DNA of 64,000 nt, from assembly GCF_021602025.1 (NCBI RefSeq), contig NZ_BQHW01000008.1, positions 1-64,000 of the forward strand, in the 5' to 3' direction. This DNA comes from Pseudomonas ceruminis. GTDB lineage: Bacteria; Pseudomonadota; Gammaproteobacteria; Pseudomonadales; Pseudomonadaceae. Of the stretch, positions 18,451 to 27,212 are shown piece after piece (the first letter of the stretch is position 1; each line of letters opens with the position of its first letter). The notes beneath the pieces are model-generated. The model was not told where the DNA came from. It worked only from the letters and a program-made list of their open reading frames with translations, and searched no databases. The position numbers and the translations under genes are program-made.

Positions 18451-19935
18451 ATGAGCGCCAACGTCGACCTGAATGACCGCCCGGACTATGACCGGGTATT
18501 GCAAACCCTCGCTGACTACGTGCTCACCTACCGGGTCGAGTCCCCTGAAGCGCTGGACACCGCGCGCAATTGCCTGATGGACACGCTCGGCTGTGGCTTG
18601 CTGGCCCTGCGTTTTCCCGAATGCACCAAACTTCTTGGCCCGCTGGTGGAGGGCACCGTGGTACCCAACGGCGCGCGTGTGCCGGGCACGTCCTACCGGC
18701 TTGACCCGGTCAAGGCCGCCTGGGATATCGGCTGTGCCGTGCGCTGGCTGGATTACAACGACACCTGGCTGGCGGCCGAATGGGGCCACCCCTCCGACAA
18801 CCTCGCAGGCATCCTGGCGGTGGCTGATCACCTGTCACAACGGCGCGTGGCCAGCGGTGAAGCGCCGCTGGTCATGCGTGATGTGCTCCAGGCCATGGTC
18901 ATGGCCCATGAGATCCAGGGTGTGCTGGCACTGGAGAACGCGTTCAACCGCGTCGGCCTGGACCACGTGCTGCTGGTCAAGGTCGCGTCCACTGCCGTGT
19001 GTGCCAAGTTGATGGGGGCCAACCGCGAGCAACTGCTGTCGGCGTTGTCCCATGCCTTTGTCGACGGCCAGGCGTTGCGCACCTATCGCCATGCCCCTAA
19101 CGCCGGTTCGCGCAAGTCCTGGGCGGCGGGCGACGCCTCCAGCCGCGGCGTGCGCCTGGCCGATATCGCGCTGCGTGGCGAGATGGGCGTGCCGGGTGTG
19201 CTGACGGCGCCGCAATGGGGGTTTAACGATGTGTCGTTCAGCCACACCAACAAGGACCTGGCGCTCAAACCTGCGGACCAGCAGGCACTGCGCCTGCCGC
19301 AACCCTTGGGTAGCTACGTGATGGAAAACGTGTTGTTCAAGATCAGCTTTCCGGCCGAGTTTCATGCCCAGACCGCCTGCGAAGCGGCAATAATCCTGCA
19401 CCCGCAGGTGCGCAACCGGTTGCATGAAATCGACCGCATCGTCATCCGTACCCAACAGTCGGCTATCCGTATCATCTCCAAACAGGGCCCACTCGCGAAC
19501 GCGGCCGACCGTGACCACTGCCTGCAGTACATGGTGGCGGTGCCGCTGATTTTCGGGCAACTGGTGGCCGAACACTACGAGGACGCCTTCCATGCTGCGC
19601 ACCCAAGCATTGACCGCCTGCGCGAAAAGATGGAAGTGATCGAGGAGCCGCGCTTCAGCCGCGAATACCTGGAGCCGGACAAGCGCTCGATCGCCAACGG
19701 CTTGCAGGTGTTCTTCAAGGACGGCAGCAGTACCGAGCCCGTGGTGGTGGAATACCCGCTGGGGCATCGGCGCCGGCGCGGCGAGGGTATACCCTTGCTG
19801 GAGCGAAAGTTCAGGGAGAACCTGGCAACGCGGTTCGCGCGGCAGCGCTGTGTGGATATTTTCGAGCTGTGCGAGGATCAGCAGCGGCTGGAGGATACGG
19901 CGGTGCACAGGTTTGTGGATTTGTTCGTGATTTGA
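18451..19935 (+). CDS. prpD: 2-methylcitrate dehydratase (MmgE/PrpD family)
   Basis: 494-residue cofactor-free dehydratase of the MmgE/PrpD family, the iron-independent alternative to AcnD. Seen: [24 protein letters not shown], and the long mid-domain with [11 protein letters not shown]. Full family length. Having both PrpD and AcnD/PrpF in one operon gives an iron-free and an iron-dependent route; whether both are used is inferred. GGAG lies 7 bases before the start. It is the last gene of the operon, ahead of a strong terminator. Confidence 0.95.
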   Translation: MSANVDLNDRPDYDRVLQTLADYVLTYRVESPEALDTARNCLMDTLGCGLLALRFPECTKLLGPLVEGTVVPNGARVPGTSYRLDPVKAAWDIGCAVRWLDYNDTWLAAEWGHPSDNLAGILAVADHLSQRRVASGEAPLVMRDVLQAMVMAHEIQGVLALENAFNRVGLDHVLLVKVASTAVCAKLMGANREQLLSALSHAFVDGQALRTYRHAPNAGSRKSWAAGDASSRGVRLADIALRGEMGVPGVLTAPQWGFNDVSFSHTNKDLALKPADQQALRLPQPLGSYVMENVLFKISFPAEFHAQTACEAAIILHPQVRNRLHEIDRIVIRTQQSAIRIISKQGPLANAADRDHCLQYMVAVPLIFGQLVAEHYEDAFHAAHPSIDRLREKMEVIEEPRFSREYLEPDKRSIANGLQVFFKDGSSTEPVVVEYPLGHRRRRGEGIPLLERKFRENLATRFARQRCVDIFELCEDQQRLEDTAVHRFVDLFVI

Positions 19936-19974
19936 GAGTGCCCTTGGCCAACGCCAAGCCCTTGCAGAACCCAC

Positions 19975-20007
19975 AAAAAAAGCCCCGGCATCACTGCCGG
20001 GGCTTTT
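19975..20007. terminator. Bidirectional terminator between prpD and acnB
   Basis: Perfect 10-bp stem (19981-19990 with 19995-20004), loop TCAC, seven A before and four T after. It closes the prp operon and convergent acnB. Confidence 0.93.
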
Positions 20008-20026
20008 GCTTGCTACTTACAATCGC

Positions 20027-22636
20027 TTACGCCTGGACCACTGGGATCTTGGCGTTGGCTGCCGCTTCACGGAACTCGGCAATCTGGTCGAAGCTCAGGT
20101 AGCGGTAGACGTCGGCAGCCATGCTGTCGATGTCCTTGGCGTACTGCATGTACTCTTCGACGGTCGGCAGCTTGCCGATGATCGAAGCGACTGCAGCCAG
20201 CTCGGCCGAGGCCAGGTACACGTTGGTCGCGTCGCCCAGACGGTTCGGGAAGTTTCGGGTCGAGGTGGAAACCACGGTCGAACCGGTCTGCACACGTGCC
20301 TGGTTACCCATGCACAGCGAGCAGCCTGGCATTTCCATGCGTGCACCGGCTTTGCCGTAGATGCCGTAGTAGCCTTCTTCGGTCAGCTGGTGGGCGTCCA
20401 TCTTGGTTGGCGGAGCCAGCCACAGACGGGTCGGAATGCCGCCCTTGACCTTGTCCAGCAGCTTGCCGGCAGCACGGAAGTGGCCGATGTTGGTCATGCA
20501 CGAACCGATGAACACTTCGTCGATCTTCTCGCCCTGTACCGAGGACAGCAGGCGGGCATCGTCCGGGTCGTTCGGCGCGCAGAGCACAGGCTCCTTGACG
20601 TCGGCCAGGTCGATTTCGATGATCTCGGCGTATTCGGCATCGGCGTCGGCCGACAGCAGCTCAGGCTTGGCCAGCCAGGCTTCCATGGCCTGGGCACGGC
20701 GCTCCAGGGTGCGGGCATCGCCGTAGCCTTCGCCGATCATCCAGCGCAGCAGGGTGATGTTGGACTGCAGGTATTCGGCGATGGCCTTTTCCGGCAGCTT
20801 GATGGTGCAACCGGCAGCGGAACGCTCGGCCGAGGCGTCGGACAGCTCGAAAGCCTGCTCGACGGTCAGGTCGTTGAGGCCTTCGATCTCCAGGATGCGG
20901 CCGGAGAAGGCGTTTTTCTTACCCTTCTTCTCGACGGTCAGCAGGCCCTTCTGGATGGCGTAGTAAGGGATGGCATGGACCAGGTCACGCAGGGTGATGC
21001 CGGGTTGCAGTTTGCCCTTGAAACGCACCAGGATCGACTCTGGCATGTCCAGCGGCATGACGCCGGTGGCGGCGGCGAAGGCCACCAGGCCGGAACCGGC
21101 CGGGAACGAGATGCCGATCGGGAAGCGGGTGTGCGAGTCACCACCGGTACCGACGGTGTCCGGCATCAGCATGCGGTTCAGCCAGCTGTGGATGATGCCG
21201 TCGCCTGGGCGCAGCGACACGCCGCCACGGGTGCGGATGAAGTCTGGCAGGGTGTGGTGGGTGGTGACGTCGATTGGCTTAGGATAAGCCGCGGTGTGGC
21301 AGAACGACTGCATGACCAGGTCGGCGGAGAAGCCCAGGCACGCCAGGTCTTTCAGCTCGTCGCGGGTCATCGGGCCGGTGGTGTCCTGGGAACCGACGGT
21401 GGTCATCTTCGGTTCGCAGTAGGCGCCTGGACGCACGCCCTGGCCTTCTGGCAGACCGCAGGCGCGACCGACCATTTTCTGTGCCAGGGTGAAGCCCTTG
21501 CCGGAATCGGCAGGTTGCTCTGGCTTCTTGAACAGGTCCGAGGCACCCAGGCCCAGCTCGGCGCGGGCTTTTTCGGTCAGGCCACGGCCGACGATCAGCG
21601 GGATACGGCCGCCAGCGCGGACTTCGTCAAGCAGCACTTCGGTTTTCAGCTCGAAGTTGGTGACCAGTTCGTCGCTGTCGTGACGGCGTACTTCACCTTT
21701 GTATGGGTACACGTCGATGACGTCGCCCATGGCCAGGTTGGTGCAGTCGAACTCGATCGGCAGGGCGCCGGCGTCTTCCATGGTGTTGTAGAAGATCGGG
21801 GCGATCTTGGTGCCGAAGCAGAAGCCACCCGCGCGCTTGTTCGGCACGTAGGGGATGTCGTCGCCGAAGAACCACAGCACCGAGTTGGTAGCCGATTTAC
21901 GCGAGGAGCCAGTACCGACCACGTCACCGACGTAGGCGACCGGGAAGCCCTTGGCCTTGACCGCTTCGATCTGCTCCAGCGGGCCGACCGAACCAGGCTG
22001 CTGTGGCTCGATGCCGTCGCGGGCCATCTTCAGCATGGCCAGGGCGTGCAGCGGGATGTCAGGGCGCGACCAGGCGTCCGGGGCAGGGGAGAGGTCGTCG
22101 GTGTTGGTTTCGCCTGGCACCTTGAACACGGTCAGGGTGTATTTGTCGGCGATGGCCGGGCGCGAGGTGAACCACTCGCCAGCAGCCCAGGACTCCAGCA
22201 CGGCCTTGGCGTGGGCGTTGCCAGCCTTGGCTTTTTCGGCCACATCGTGGAAGGCATCGAACATCAGCAGGGTGTGCTTGAGCTGTTCGGCCGCGACGGC
22301 GCCCAGTTCGGCGTCATCCAGCAGCGCGACCAGCGTTTCGATGTTGTAGCCGCCCTGCATGGTGCCCAGCAGTTCGATGGCGTGCTTGCGGTCGATCAGA
22401 GGCGACGTGGCTTCGCCCTTGGCGACGGCGGAGAGGAATGCAGCCTTGACGTAGGCGGCTTCGTCCACCCCTGGCGGAACGCGGTTGGTGATCAGGTCTA
22501 CGAGGAAGGCTTCTTCGCCGGCCGGCGGGTTTTTCAGCAGCTCGACCAGGCCTGCAGTTTGTTCGGCGTTCAGCGGCTGGGGCACGATACCCAGGGCGGC
22601 ACGCTCTTCGATGTGTTTGCGGTAGGCTTCAAGCAC
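20027..22636 (-). CDS. acnB: Bifunctional aconitate hydratase 2 / 2-methylisocitrate dehydratase
   Basis: 869-residue AcnB: citrate to isocitrate in the TCA cycle and, in many bacteria, rehydration of 2-methylaconitate. Domain order is that of AcnB: N-terminal HEAT-like domain, swivel domain ([12 protein letters not shown]), then the catalytic core. Cluster ligands lie in [10 protein letters not shown] and [10 protein letters not shown]. The start is GTG at 22636 (read as MLEAYRKH), with GAGGG 8 bases upstream; an ATG 5 codons earlier overlaps that ribosome site. The leader carries a PrrF-complementary 9-mer across the ribosome site and a large hairpin further up. Confidence 0.96.
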   Translation of the reverse strand: MLEAYRKHIEERAALGIVPQPLNAEQTAGLVELLKNPPAGEEAFLVDLITNRVPPGVDEAAYVKAAFLSAVAKGEATSPLIDRKHAIELLGTMQGGYNIETLVALLDDAELGAVAAEQLKHTLLMFDAFHDVAEKAKAGNAHAKAVLESWAAGEWFTSRPAIADKYTLTVFKVPGETNTDDLSPAPDAWSRPDIPLHALAMLKMARDGIEPQQPGSVGPLEQIEAVKAKGFPVAYVGDVVGTGSSRKSATNSVLWFFGDDIPYVPNKRAGGFCFGTKIAPIFYNTMEDAGALPIEFDCTNLAMGDVIDVYPYKGEVRRHDSDELVTNFELKTEVLLDEVRAGGRIPLIVGRGLTEKARAELGLGASDLFKKPEQPADSGKGFTLAQKMVGRACGLPEGQGVRPGAYCEPKMTTVGSQDTTGPMTRDELKDLACLGFSADLVMQSFCHTAAYPKPIDVTTHHTLPDFIRTRGGVSLRPGDGIIHSWLNRMLMPDTVGTGGDSHTRFPIGISFPAGSGLVAFAAATGVMPLDMPESILVRFKGKLQPGITLRDLVHAIPYYAIQKGLLTVEKKGKKNAFSGRILEIEGLNDLTVEQAFELSDASAERSAAGCTIKLPEKAIAEYLQSNITLLRWMIGEGYGDARTLERRAQAMEAWLAKPELLSADADAEYAEIIEIDLADVKEPVLCAPNDPDDARLLSSVQGEKIDEVFIGSCMTNIGHFRAAGKLLDKVKGGIPTRLWLAPPTKMDAHQLTEEGYYGIYGKAGARMEMPGCSLCMGNQARVQTGSTVVSTSTRNFPNRLGDATNVYLASAELAAVASIIGKLPTVEEYMQYAKDIDSMAADVYRYLSFDQIAEFREAAANAKIPVVQA

Positions 22637-22645
22637 AGTTATTAC

Positions 22646-22654
22646 CCTCATCAG
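22646..22654 (-). promoter_or_regulatory. Putative PrrF small-RNA pairing site at the acnB ribosome site
   Basis: On the acnB message this reads CTGATGAGG, the exact complement of CCTCATCAG in the conserved core of PrrF (encoded at 48812-48820). It covers the GAGGG ribosome site, 9 bases before the GTG. Additional short matches (TAAT, CTG) follow after small bulges. acnB is, to my knowledge, a PrrF target in P. aeruginosa. Confidence 0.65.
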
Positions 22655-22758
22655 TGGTCCCTAAAGGGAGTCCGGGACGCTCATCCAGCATTCAATGCAC
22701 CCATGCGCAATCACGGCTTTTTGAGCCGCCCAGCCAGGGTCGCAGAGAATCCTTACAG

Positions 22759-22890
22759 AAGCTGCTTTCAAAGTTTTACGCCTGCAGAACGGGAGCTGAT
22801 GAGGGCTGGCGCGGGCATGCGAGGGTGCATGGCCCGGGCCAACGCCGTTCTACCGGATGAACTGTGCTCGTGACGCTTTGAAAACAGCTT
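22759..22890 (-). other. Large structured element in the acnB leader
   Basis: Nested inverted repeats span 132 bases: outer arms AAGCTGCTTTCAAAG (22759-22773) and CTTTGAAAACAGCTT (22876-22890), 14 of 15 paired; middle arms AGAACGG and CCGTTCT; inner arms GGGCATGC and GCATGGCCC. It would fold as one long irregular hairpin in the 5' untranslated region of acnB. The rest of this 400-base gap holds the acnB promoter; no gene was seen. Confidence 0.55.
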
Positions 22891-22924
22891 CCAACGGACA
22901 TTGTTGCCTTGAAAAGGCGGGATG

Positions 22925-22953
22925 ATTCTACGGCAAAAAAAGCCCGAACGTAA
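22925..22953 (-). promoter_or_regulatory. Candidate acnB promoter
   Basis: On the minus strand TTACGT (22948-22953) and TAGAAT (22925-22930) have 17-bp spacing. Transcription would start near 22918 and give a leader of about 280 nt containing the large hairpin. Confidence 0.4.
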
Positions 22954-23040
22954 GGCGGCGAACATGACTTTAACGAGTGACCCTGGTTAGACAAAGGGCT
23001 AACATGGGCCTGTGTTCCACCGCCAAGCCGTTGTTTTTCC

Positions 23041-23508
23041 ATGTCCAACTCGTCCATCAAGACCCCTTGCGTCGGCCTTTGCTCTACGGTGTACGGAGAC
23101 ACGGTCTGCCGTGGCTGCAAGCGTTTCCACCATGAAGTAATCCATTGGAACGGCTACGACGATGCGCAGAAACGCGCCGTCTGGCTACGCCTCGAGCAGC
23201 TGTTGGCGCAGGTGATGATGGCCAAGCTCGAGGTGTTCGACAAAGGCCTGCTGCGCCAGCAGTTGCAGCAGCGCTCGATCCGCTTCGTCGAGCAGCAGTC
23301 TGAGTATTGCTGGGCATACCAGCTGATTGCCCGCGGGGCGCGGATGATCCGCGATCTGGAAGCGTATGGGATGGTCTTGCTGCCCGAGTTCCGCGATTGG
23401 GACCTGCCGCAGCTGCGCGATGCCATCGACCGTGAGTTCTTCCTGTTGTCCGAAGCGCACTACCAGCGCTACATCGCACCCGCGTTCCTCAAGCAGACCT
23501 TGGAGTGA
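23041..23508 (+). CDS. DUF1289 domain protein
   Basis: 155-residue cytoplasmic protein. The N-terminal 50 residues are a DUF1289 domain with four cysteines: T-P-C-V-G-L-C and V-C-R-G-C-K-R-F, a pattern suited to a metal or Fe-S site. The rest is helical and rich in Leu, Gln and Arg, with no motif I know. Function of the family is unproven. No obvious Shine-Dalgarno precedes the ATG; the start is fixed by the conserved Cys motif. It is divergent from acnB. Confidence 0.85.
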   Translation: MSNSSIKTPCVGLCSTVYGDTVCRGCKRFHHEVIHWNGYDDAQKRAVWLRLEQLLAQVMMAKLEVFDKGLLRQQLQQRSIRFVEQQSEYCWAYQLIARGARMIRDLEAYGMVLLPEFRDWDLPQLRDAIDREFFLLSEAHYQRYIAPAFLKQTLE

Positions 23509-23582
23509 GGTACTTCCTGGTGCCTGGCTCACCCGCCGTTGCCTAGGGTAGAAGCTCAATGGCCTGACTGAGGAGAGTCAGC

Positions 23583-24227
23583 ATGAGCGAGTACATCTTC
23601 AACCCCCGTGAAACCTTTCTGGCCCGCTGCTGGTGGCAGGGCTCGCGCATCAGTGTCGGGCCGCAGACGTGGGCCGATGCGCAAGACCGGTTGGCGGCTC
23701 TTTGGGTCGAATCAGGCAGCCAAGGTGCCCGCGGGCATTGGGACAGGTACCTGCAGAGTGAAAAGGATGGCGTGCTGGAAAAGCACCTCGCCCCGTTGGA
23801 TTACCCGTCATCGACGCAGCAATACTACGAACTGTTCTGGTTTGGTGCCTACACCAAGGGCAGCGTCAGTGATGAAAAAACACGCTATTACGACATCAGG
23901 CCGGCAGACCGGGTGTGGACCCTCTCCAACTGGGTGTTGGACGGCAACGCCAGTTTCCTGTCGGGCTACGTTGGCATCTGGGCAGCCGATGCGCCAGCTG
24001 CCGCCCTACGCAAACCGCAAGGCAGCCGGCTATGGACGATCGATGGCCTGGGCCGGGAGTTGAAGCGGGGCGAGCGGCAATTCAACCTGCAGTGGGTGAC
24101 ACCGGATGGGGGCGAGCTCAAGCGCTTCAGCTATTACGGGGATCACTTTTTCAACACGCGCAAAGGCGAGGCCGGTTTGATTGCCATGGAAATACTCAGC
24201 ATTCCTCACCACTTCGAGGAAATCTGA
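23583..24227 (+). CDS. Conserved hypothetical protein
   Basis: 214-residue protein, not recognised beyond being typical of pseudomonads. No signal peptide or membrane helix. Rich in Trp, Tyr and charged residues (W-W-Q-G-S-R, W-A-D-A-Q-D-R, R-Y-Y-D-I-R, F-S-Y-Y-G-D-H-F-F), suggesting a compact soluble fold. Ribosome site GAGGAG and normal codon use support it as a real gene. It lies 74 bases downstream of the DUF1289 gene on the same strand and may be co-transcribed. Confidence 0.75.
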   Translation: MSEYIFNPRETFLARCWWQGSRISVGPQTWADAQDRLAALWVESGSQGARGHWDRYLQSEKDGVLEKHLAPLDYPSSTQQYYELFWFGAYTKGSVSDEKTRYYDIRPADRVWTLSNWVLDGNASFLSGYVGIWAADAPAAALRKPQGSRLWTIDGLGRELKRGERQFNLQWVTPDGGELKRFSYYGDHFFNTRKGEAGLIAMEILSIPHHFEEI

Positions 24228-24231
24228 GTGC

Positions 24232-24268
24232 CAGCCAACCTGAGCGCCGCGCGGCATCAGGTTGGCTG
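24232..24268. other. Stem-loop between convergent genes
   Basis: Perfect 12-bp stem CAGCCAACCTGA / TCAGGTTGGCTG with a 13-nt loop, just after the stop at 24227 and before the queD stop. No T-run follows, so it is not a standard terminator, though it could stabilise either message end. Confidence 0.55.
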
Positions 24269-24277
24269 AACGTGGGC

Positions 24278-24634
24278 TCAATCGCCGGTGTACTCGCAGC
24301 CACTGGTGCAGGTTTCGTGGATGCGCACCTTGGACAATTCTGGAAGTAACGGCTTGACCTGCTCCCAGATCCACTTGGCGATGACTTCGCTGGTGGGGTT
24401 CTCGAGGCCGGGGATGTCGTTCAGGTAGTTGTGGTCCAGCTGCTCGTAGATCGGCTTGAAGATGGCCTTGATCTCGGAAAAGTCGCGTATCCAGCCAGTG
24501 TGCGGGTCGAGCGGGCCGGTCAGGTGCAGGCCGACCTTGAACGAGTGGCCGTGCAGGCGGCCGCACTTGTGCCCGGCGGGCACGTTGGGCAGGCGGTGGG
24601 CCGATTCGAACGTAAATTCCTTGAAGATTTCCAC
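24278..24634 (-). CDS. queD: 6-carboxy-5,6,7,8-tetrahydropterin synthase
   Basis: 118-residue QueD/PTPS-family enzyme of queuosine precursor (preQ0) synthesis, converting dihydroneopterin triphosphate. Zinc-binding His residues lie in F-E-S-A-H-R-L and L-H-G-H-S-F; the conserved Cys lies in H-K-C-G-R-L-H-G-H. The C-terminal C-T-S-G-C-E-Y is typical of bacterial QueD. Start is GTG at 24634, where the conserved M-E-I-F-K-E-F begins; the ribosome site is weak. Full length for the family. Confidence 0.94.
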   Translation of the reverse strand: MEIFKEFTFESAHRLPNVPAGHKCGRLHGHSFKVGLHLTGPLDPHTGWIRDFSEIKAIFKPIYEQLDHNYLNDIPGLENPTSEVIAKWIWEQVKPLLPELSKVRIHETCTSGCEYTGD

Positions 24635-24687
24635 GCTGTCAGAACTCTGTGTGTATCAATGATGCGCGCAGTCTACCAGCATGGCCG

Positions 24688-25767
24688 CTACAAGGCTTGC
24701 AACTGATCCTGCAGCCGCCCGGTGGTGATCAGCTCTAGCAGTTCGTCGCCCAGGCGCTGGCTTTCGGCGATGGCTTTGTACCAGTAGCGTTTGCGGCTCG
24801 GGGCGTCGCCCAGGAACCGTTTGAAATCGTTGCGGTCGGGCAGTTTGCCGAAGGGCAGGGCGGCCAGGTATTGCGGCGACGGCGTCAGCAGCAGCACGTT
24901 CTGCAGGCGCGTGGCATCGCCCTTGCGCCACGGCAGAGCCTTGTCGAACCAGCCGGGCACCACCTTGTCGGTGAAGTGGGGGTAGAGCACCAAGTCGTCG
25001 CCGCGGTAGGGCAGGTCGAGGTGATAGTCGAGCAGGCCACCGTCACGGTAGGTGCCGGTACCCACACCGGGGATGTCGCGTACGCCTTCCATCACCATCG
25101 GGATCGAGCCCGAAGCGAGCAGGGCATGGCGCAGGTTGGCCAGGGCCAGGGGCAGGCAACGTGAGGGGAAGTCGGTGAGCGCATCGAGCGGCGGTGCAGC
25201 GCGCTCGTCGTGCAGGATGATACGTTCGAAGTGCCGGCTCAGGCGCGAGCGGCCCAGCAGATTGTTTGCGATCACCGAGCCCAGGCCCATGCCCAGACGG
25301 CCGCGATGGTCGTGGGCCAGTTGCCCATGGCTCTTGACCACCAGCACGTTCAGGCGATAGTGCGGGTTGGCGAGGATCTGCCGGTCGCGGCCCTGCAGCA
25401 GGTCGTCGAGCATCTGTTGGCAGCTGCGACTGATCTCGCTGGGCGTGACACCCTTGGCGAAATCCTGCTCGGTATACAGTTCGCCCAGGCGCCGGATGCC
25501 CTCGACCGGATCGTCGAGGCAGGCACTGGCAAAGCGCCACGAGCCGATCGAGGCGCCAATCAAGGCGCGCTGGCGTGGCGCCGAAGGCAACCATTCGCCG
25601 AACAGCGCCAGGTCCAGGCCCTGGATGCCCAGAGGCTTGGGCCCACCCGCCGCGCCGGGCAGCACACCGACATCGGCCGCCTGCAGGCCGCGCTCGCGGA
25701 TCTGTCGCAGGGCACGCTGGCCGGCCTTGAACGTCAAGGCGGGAAATTTGATGTGAATGGCGCTCAT
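24688..25767 (-). CDS. Patatin-like phospholipase family protein
   Basis: 359-residue protein with the patatin hydrolase signature: an N-terminal glycine-rich oxyanion stretch (P-G-A-A-G-G-P-K), the nucleophile elbow G-A-S-I-G-S-W, and the catalytic Asp in Y-R-D-G-G-L-L-D. No signal peptide, so probably cytoplasmic. It would hydrolyse an acyl ester of a lipid; the substrate is not predictable. GAGG precedes the ATG. It is separated from queD by 53 bases on the same strand. Confidence 0.85.
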   Translation of the reverse strand: MSAIHIKFPALTFKAGQRALRQIRERGLQAADVGVLPGAAGGPKPLGIQGLDLALFGEWLPSAPRQRALIGASIGSWRFASACLDDPVEGIRRLGELYTEQDFAKGVTPSEISRSCQQMLDDLLQGRDRQILANPHYRLNVLVVKSHGQLAHDHRGRLGMGLGSVIANNLLGRSRLSRHFERIILHDERAAPPLDALTDFPSRCLPLALANLRHALLASGSIPMVMEGVRDIPGVGTGTYRDGGLLDYHLDLPYRGDDLVLYPHFTDKVVPGWFDKALPWRKGDATRLQNVLLLTPSPQYLAALPFGKLPDRNDFKRFLGDAPSRKRYWYKAIAESQRLGDELLELITTGRLQDQLQAL

Positions 25768-25850
25768 GGAAGACCTCGGGGCCGGCTAGCCGCACAGTAT
25801 AAGGCCTGAATGCGACCGTCGGCTGCGCTATCATGGCGCCAAATGTTTTC

Positions 25851-25884
25851 AGGTTGAGTTAAGGACCGGTGGTTAATCTTAACC
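25851..25884. promoter_or_regulatory. TTAA-rich site upstream of the PepSY/two-component operon
   Basis: GGTTAATCTTAACC (25871-25884) is a near-perfect palindrome, and GTTAAG lies at 25858-25863. Regulators of the PmrA/QseB/BqsR type bind TTAAG repeats, so this may be the autoregulatory site of the response regulator encoded downstream, but the spacing is not canonical. Confidence 0.4.
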
Positions 25885-25920
25885 CCGTAGACCCATTGCA
25901 CATCTCGCTGGAGAGACCCC

Positions 25921-26229
25921 ATGAAAACGTTGACTGCCCTGTTCACTGCCGCTGCACTCGCTTTCGGTGCCAACATCGCCCTGGCCAAGGACGTCCAGCC
26001 TGACGAAGTGGTCAAGCTGGTCAACGAAAAGACCATCAAGTCGCTGGATGAGCTCAAGGCCGCTGCCGTGGCCAAGCACCCCGGCGCCACCGTCAAGGAT
26101 TCCGAACTGGAAAACGAATACGGCCGCTACATCTACAAGGTCGAGCTGCGCGACCCACAGAACGTCGAATGGGACGTTGCCCTGGACGCCAAGACCGGTG
26201 AGGTGCTCAAGGACGAACAGGACCACTGA
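25921..26229 (+). CDS. Periplasmic PepSY-domain protein
   Basis: 102-residue protein with a 22-residue signal peptide (MKTLTALFTA...ALA) and one PepSY domain: V-K-D-S-E-L-E-N-E-Y-G-R-Y-I-Y-K-V-E-L, then W-D-V-A-L-D-A-K-T-G-E-V-L-K-D. PepSY domains bind ligands or inhibit proteases in the periplasm. First gene of a four-gene operon with a second PepSY gene, a response regulator and a sensor kinase; it overlaps the next start by one base. The layout resembles the BqsRS/CarSR region of P. aeruginosa, which responds to Fe(II)/Ca. Confidence 0.9.
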   Translation: MKTLTALFTAAALAFGANIALAKDVQPDEVVKLVNEKTIKSLDELKAAAVAKHPGATVKDSELENEYGRYIYKVELRDPQNVEWDVALDAKTGEVLKDEQDH

Positions 26230-26543
26230 TGATTCACTTACCCCGGCCAGCGCGTTACCTGGCGCTCTCGCTGCTGGCCGTCTGCTCCCTGGCCGTTGCC
26301 CGTGACCTGGACCAGGATGAAGCCCTCAGGCTGCGCCAGAAAGGTATCATCCTGCCGCTCGAACAACTGCTTGAGACCGCCCTGGGGCGTTACCCCGGGG
26401 CGCGTCTGCTGGAGGCCGAGCTGGAAGAGGACGATGACCGCTACGAATACGAAGTCGAGCTGCTGACCCCGCAAGGCGTGGTACGCGAGATCAAACTCGA
26501 CGCCAGCACCGGTGCCCTGCTCAAAGACGAGGAAGACGACTGA
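26229..26543 (+). CDS. Second periplasmic PepSY-domain protein
   Basis: 104 residues: signal peptide of about 24 residues (L-A-L-S-L-L-A-V-C-S-L-A-V-A), then a PepSY domain with A-E-L-E-E-D-D-D-R-Y-E-Y-E-V-E-L and an acidic tail E-D-E-E-D-D. It is a paralogue of the preceding gene (same strand order and closing L-D-A-x-T-G-x-L-L-K-D). The many acidic residues could bind a cation. It abuts the response regulator gene with no gap. Confidence 0.9.
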   Translation: MIHLPRPARYLALSLLAVCSLAVARDLDQDEALRLRQKGIILPLEQLLETALGRYPGARLLEAELEEDDDRYEYEVELLTPQGVVREIKLDASTGALLKDEEDD

Positions 26544-27212
26544 ATGCGCCTGTTGCTTGTTGAGGACAACGTTCCCCTGGCTGACGAACTGACTACTGCC
26601 CTGCAGCGCCAGGGCTATGCCGTCGACTGGCTGGCCGATGGCCGTGATGCGGTGTACCAGGGACAGAGCGAACCCTACGACCTGATCATTCTTGACCTCG
26701 GCCTGCCGGGGTTGCCGGGTTTGGAGGTGCTGGGCCAGTGGCGTGCCGGTGGCCTTGCCACGCCGGTGCTGATCCTCACCGCGCGGGGTTCCTGGGCTGA
26801 GCGTATCGAAGGGCTGAAGGCCGGAGCTGACGACTACCTGAGCAAACCCTTCCACCCCGAAGAGCTGCAGTTGCGCATCCAGGCGTTGTTGCGCCGCGCC
26901 CGCGGCCTGGCCAACCAGCCGACGCTCGAAGCGGCCGGCCTGCACCTGGATGAAGGCCGCCAATGCGTGAGCCGCGACGGGGTGGATATCCAGCTCACCG
27001 CCGCCGAGTTCCGCCTGCTGCGCTACTTCATGCTGCACCCGCAGCAGATCCTGTCCAAGAGCCACCTGGCCGAGCACCTGTACGACGGTGAAACCGAGCG
27101 CGACTCCAATGTGCTCGAAGTCCACGTCAACCACCTGCGTCGCAAGCTGGGCCGCAGTGTCATCGAGACGCGCCGCGGGCAAGGTTACCTGTACGCCGGG
27201 CACAGCGAATGA
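26544..27212 (+). CDS. OmpR-family response regulator
   Basis: 222 residues. Receiver domain (1-120) with the acidic pair E7-D8, phospho-acceptor D51 and the conserved Lys in L-S-K-P-F. C-terminal winged-helix domain with [12 protein letters not shown] and the recognition helix [16 protein letters not shown]. The QseB/PmrA/BqsR subgroup fits best. It overlaps the kinase gene by four bases (ATGA). Probably regulates its own operon through the TTAA site upstream. Confidence 0.95.
   Translation: MRLLLVEDNVPLADELTTALQRQGYAVDWLADGRDAVYQGQSEPYDLIILDLGLPGLPGLEVLGQWRAGGLATPVLILTARGSWAERIEGLKAGADDYLSKPFHPEELQLRIQALLRRARGLANQPTLEAAGLHLDEGRQCVSRDGVDIQLTAAEFRLLRYFMLHPQQILSKSHLAEHLYDGETERDSNVLEVHVNHLRRKLGRSVIETRRGQGYLYAGHSE

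Noticed and set aside
20006-22873. 955-codon plus-strand ORF
   Set aside because: Complete antisense shadow of acnB, rich in His, Gly and Val as expected from GC-rich reverse frames; no known domain.
24232-24268. Standard intrinsic terminator
   Set aside because: A strong stem, but no T-run on either strand and a 13-nt loop.
25851-25884. Exact BqsR/CarR box (TTAAG, six bases, TTAAG)
   Set aside because: TTAA motifs are present, but the spacing and orientation do not match; kept only as a general candidate site.
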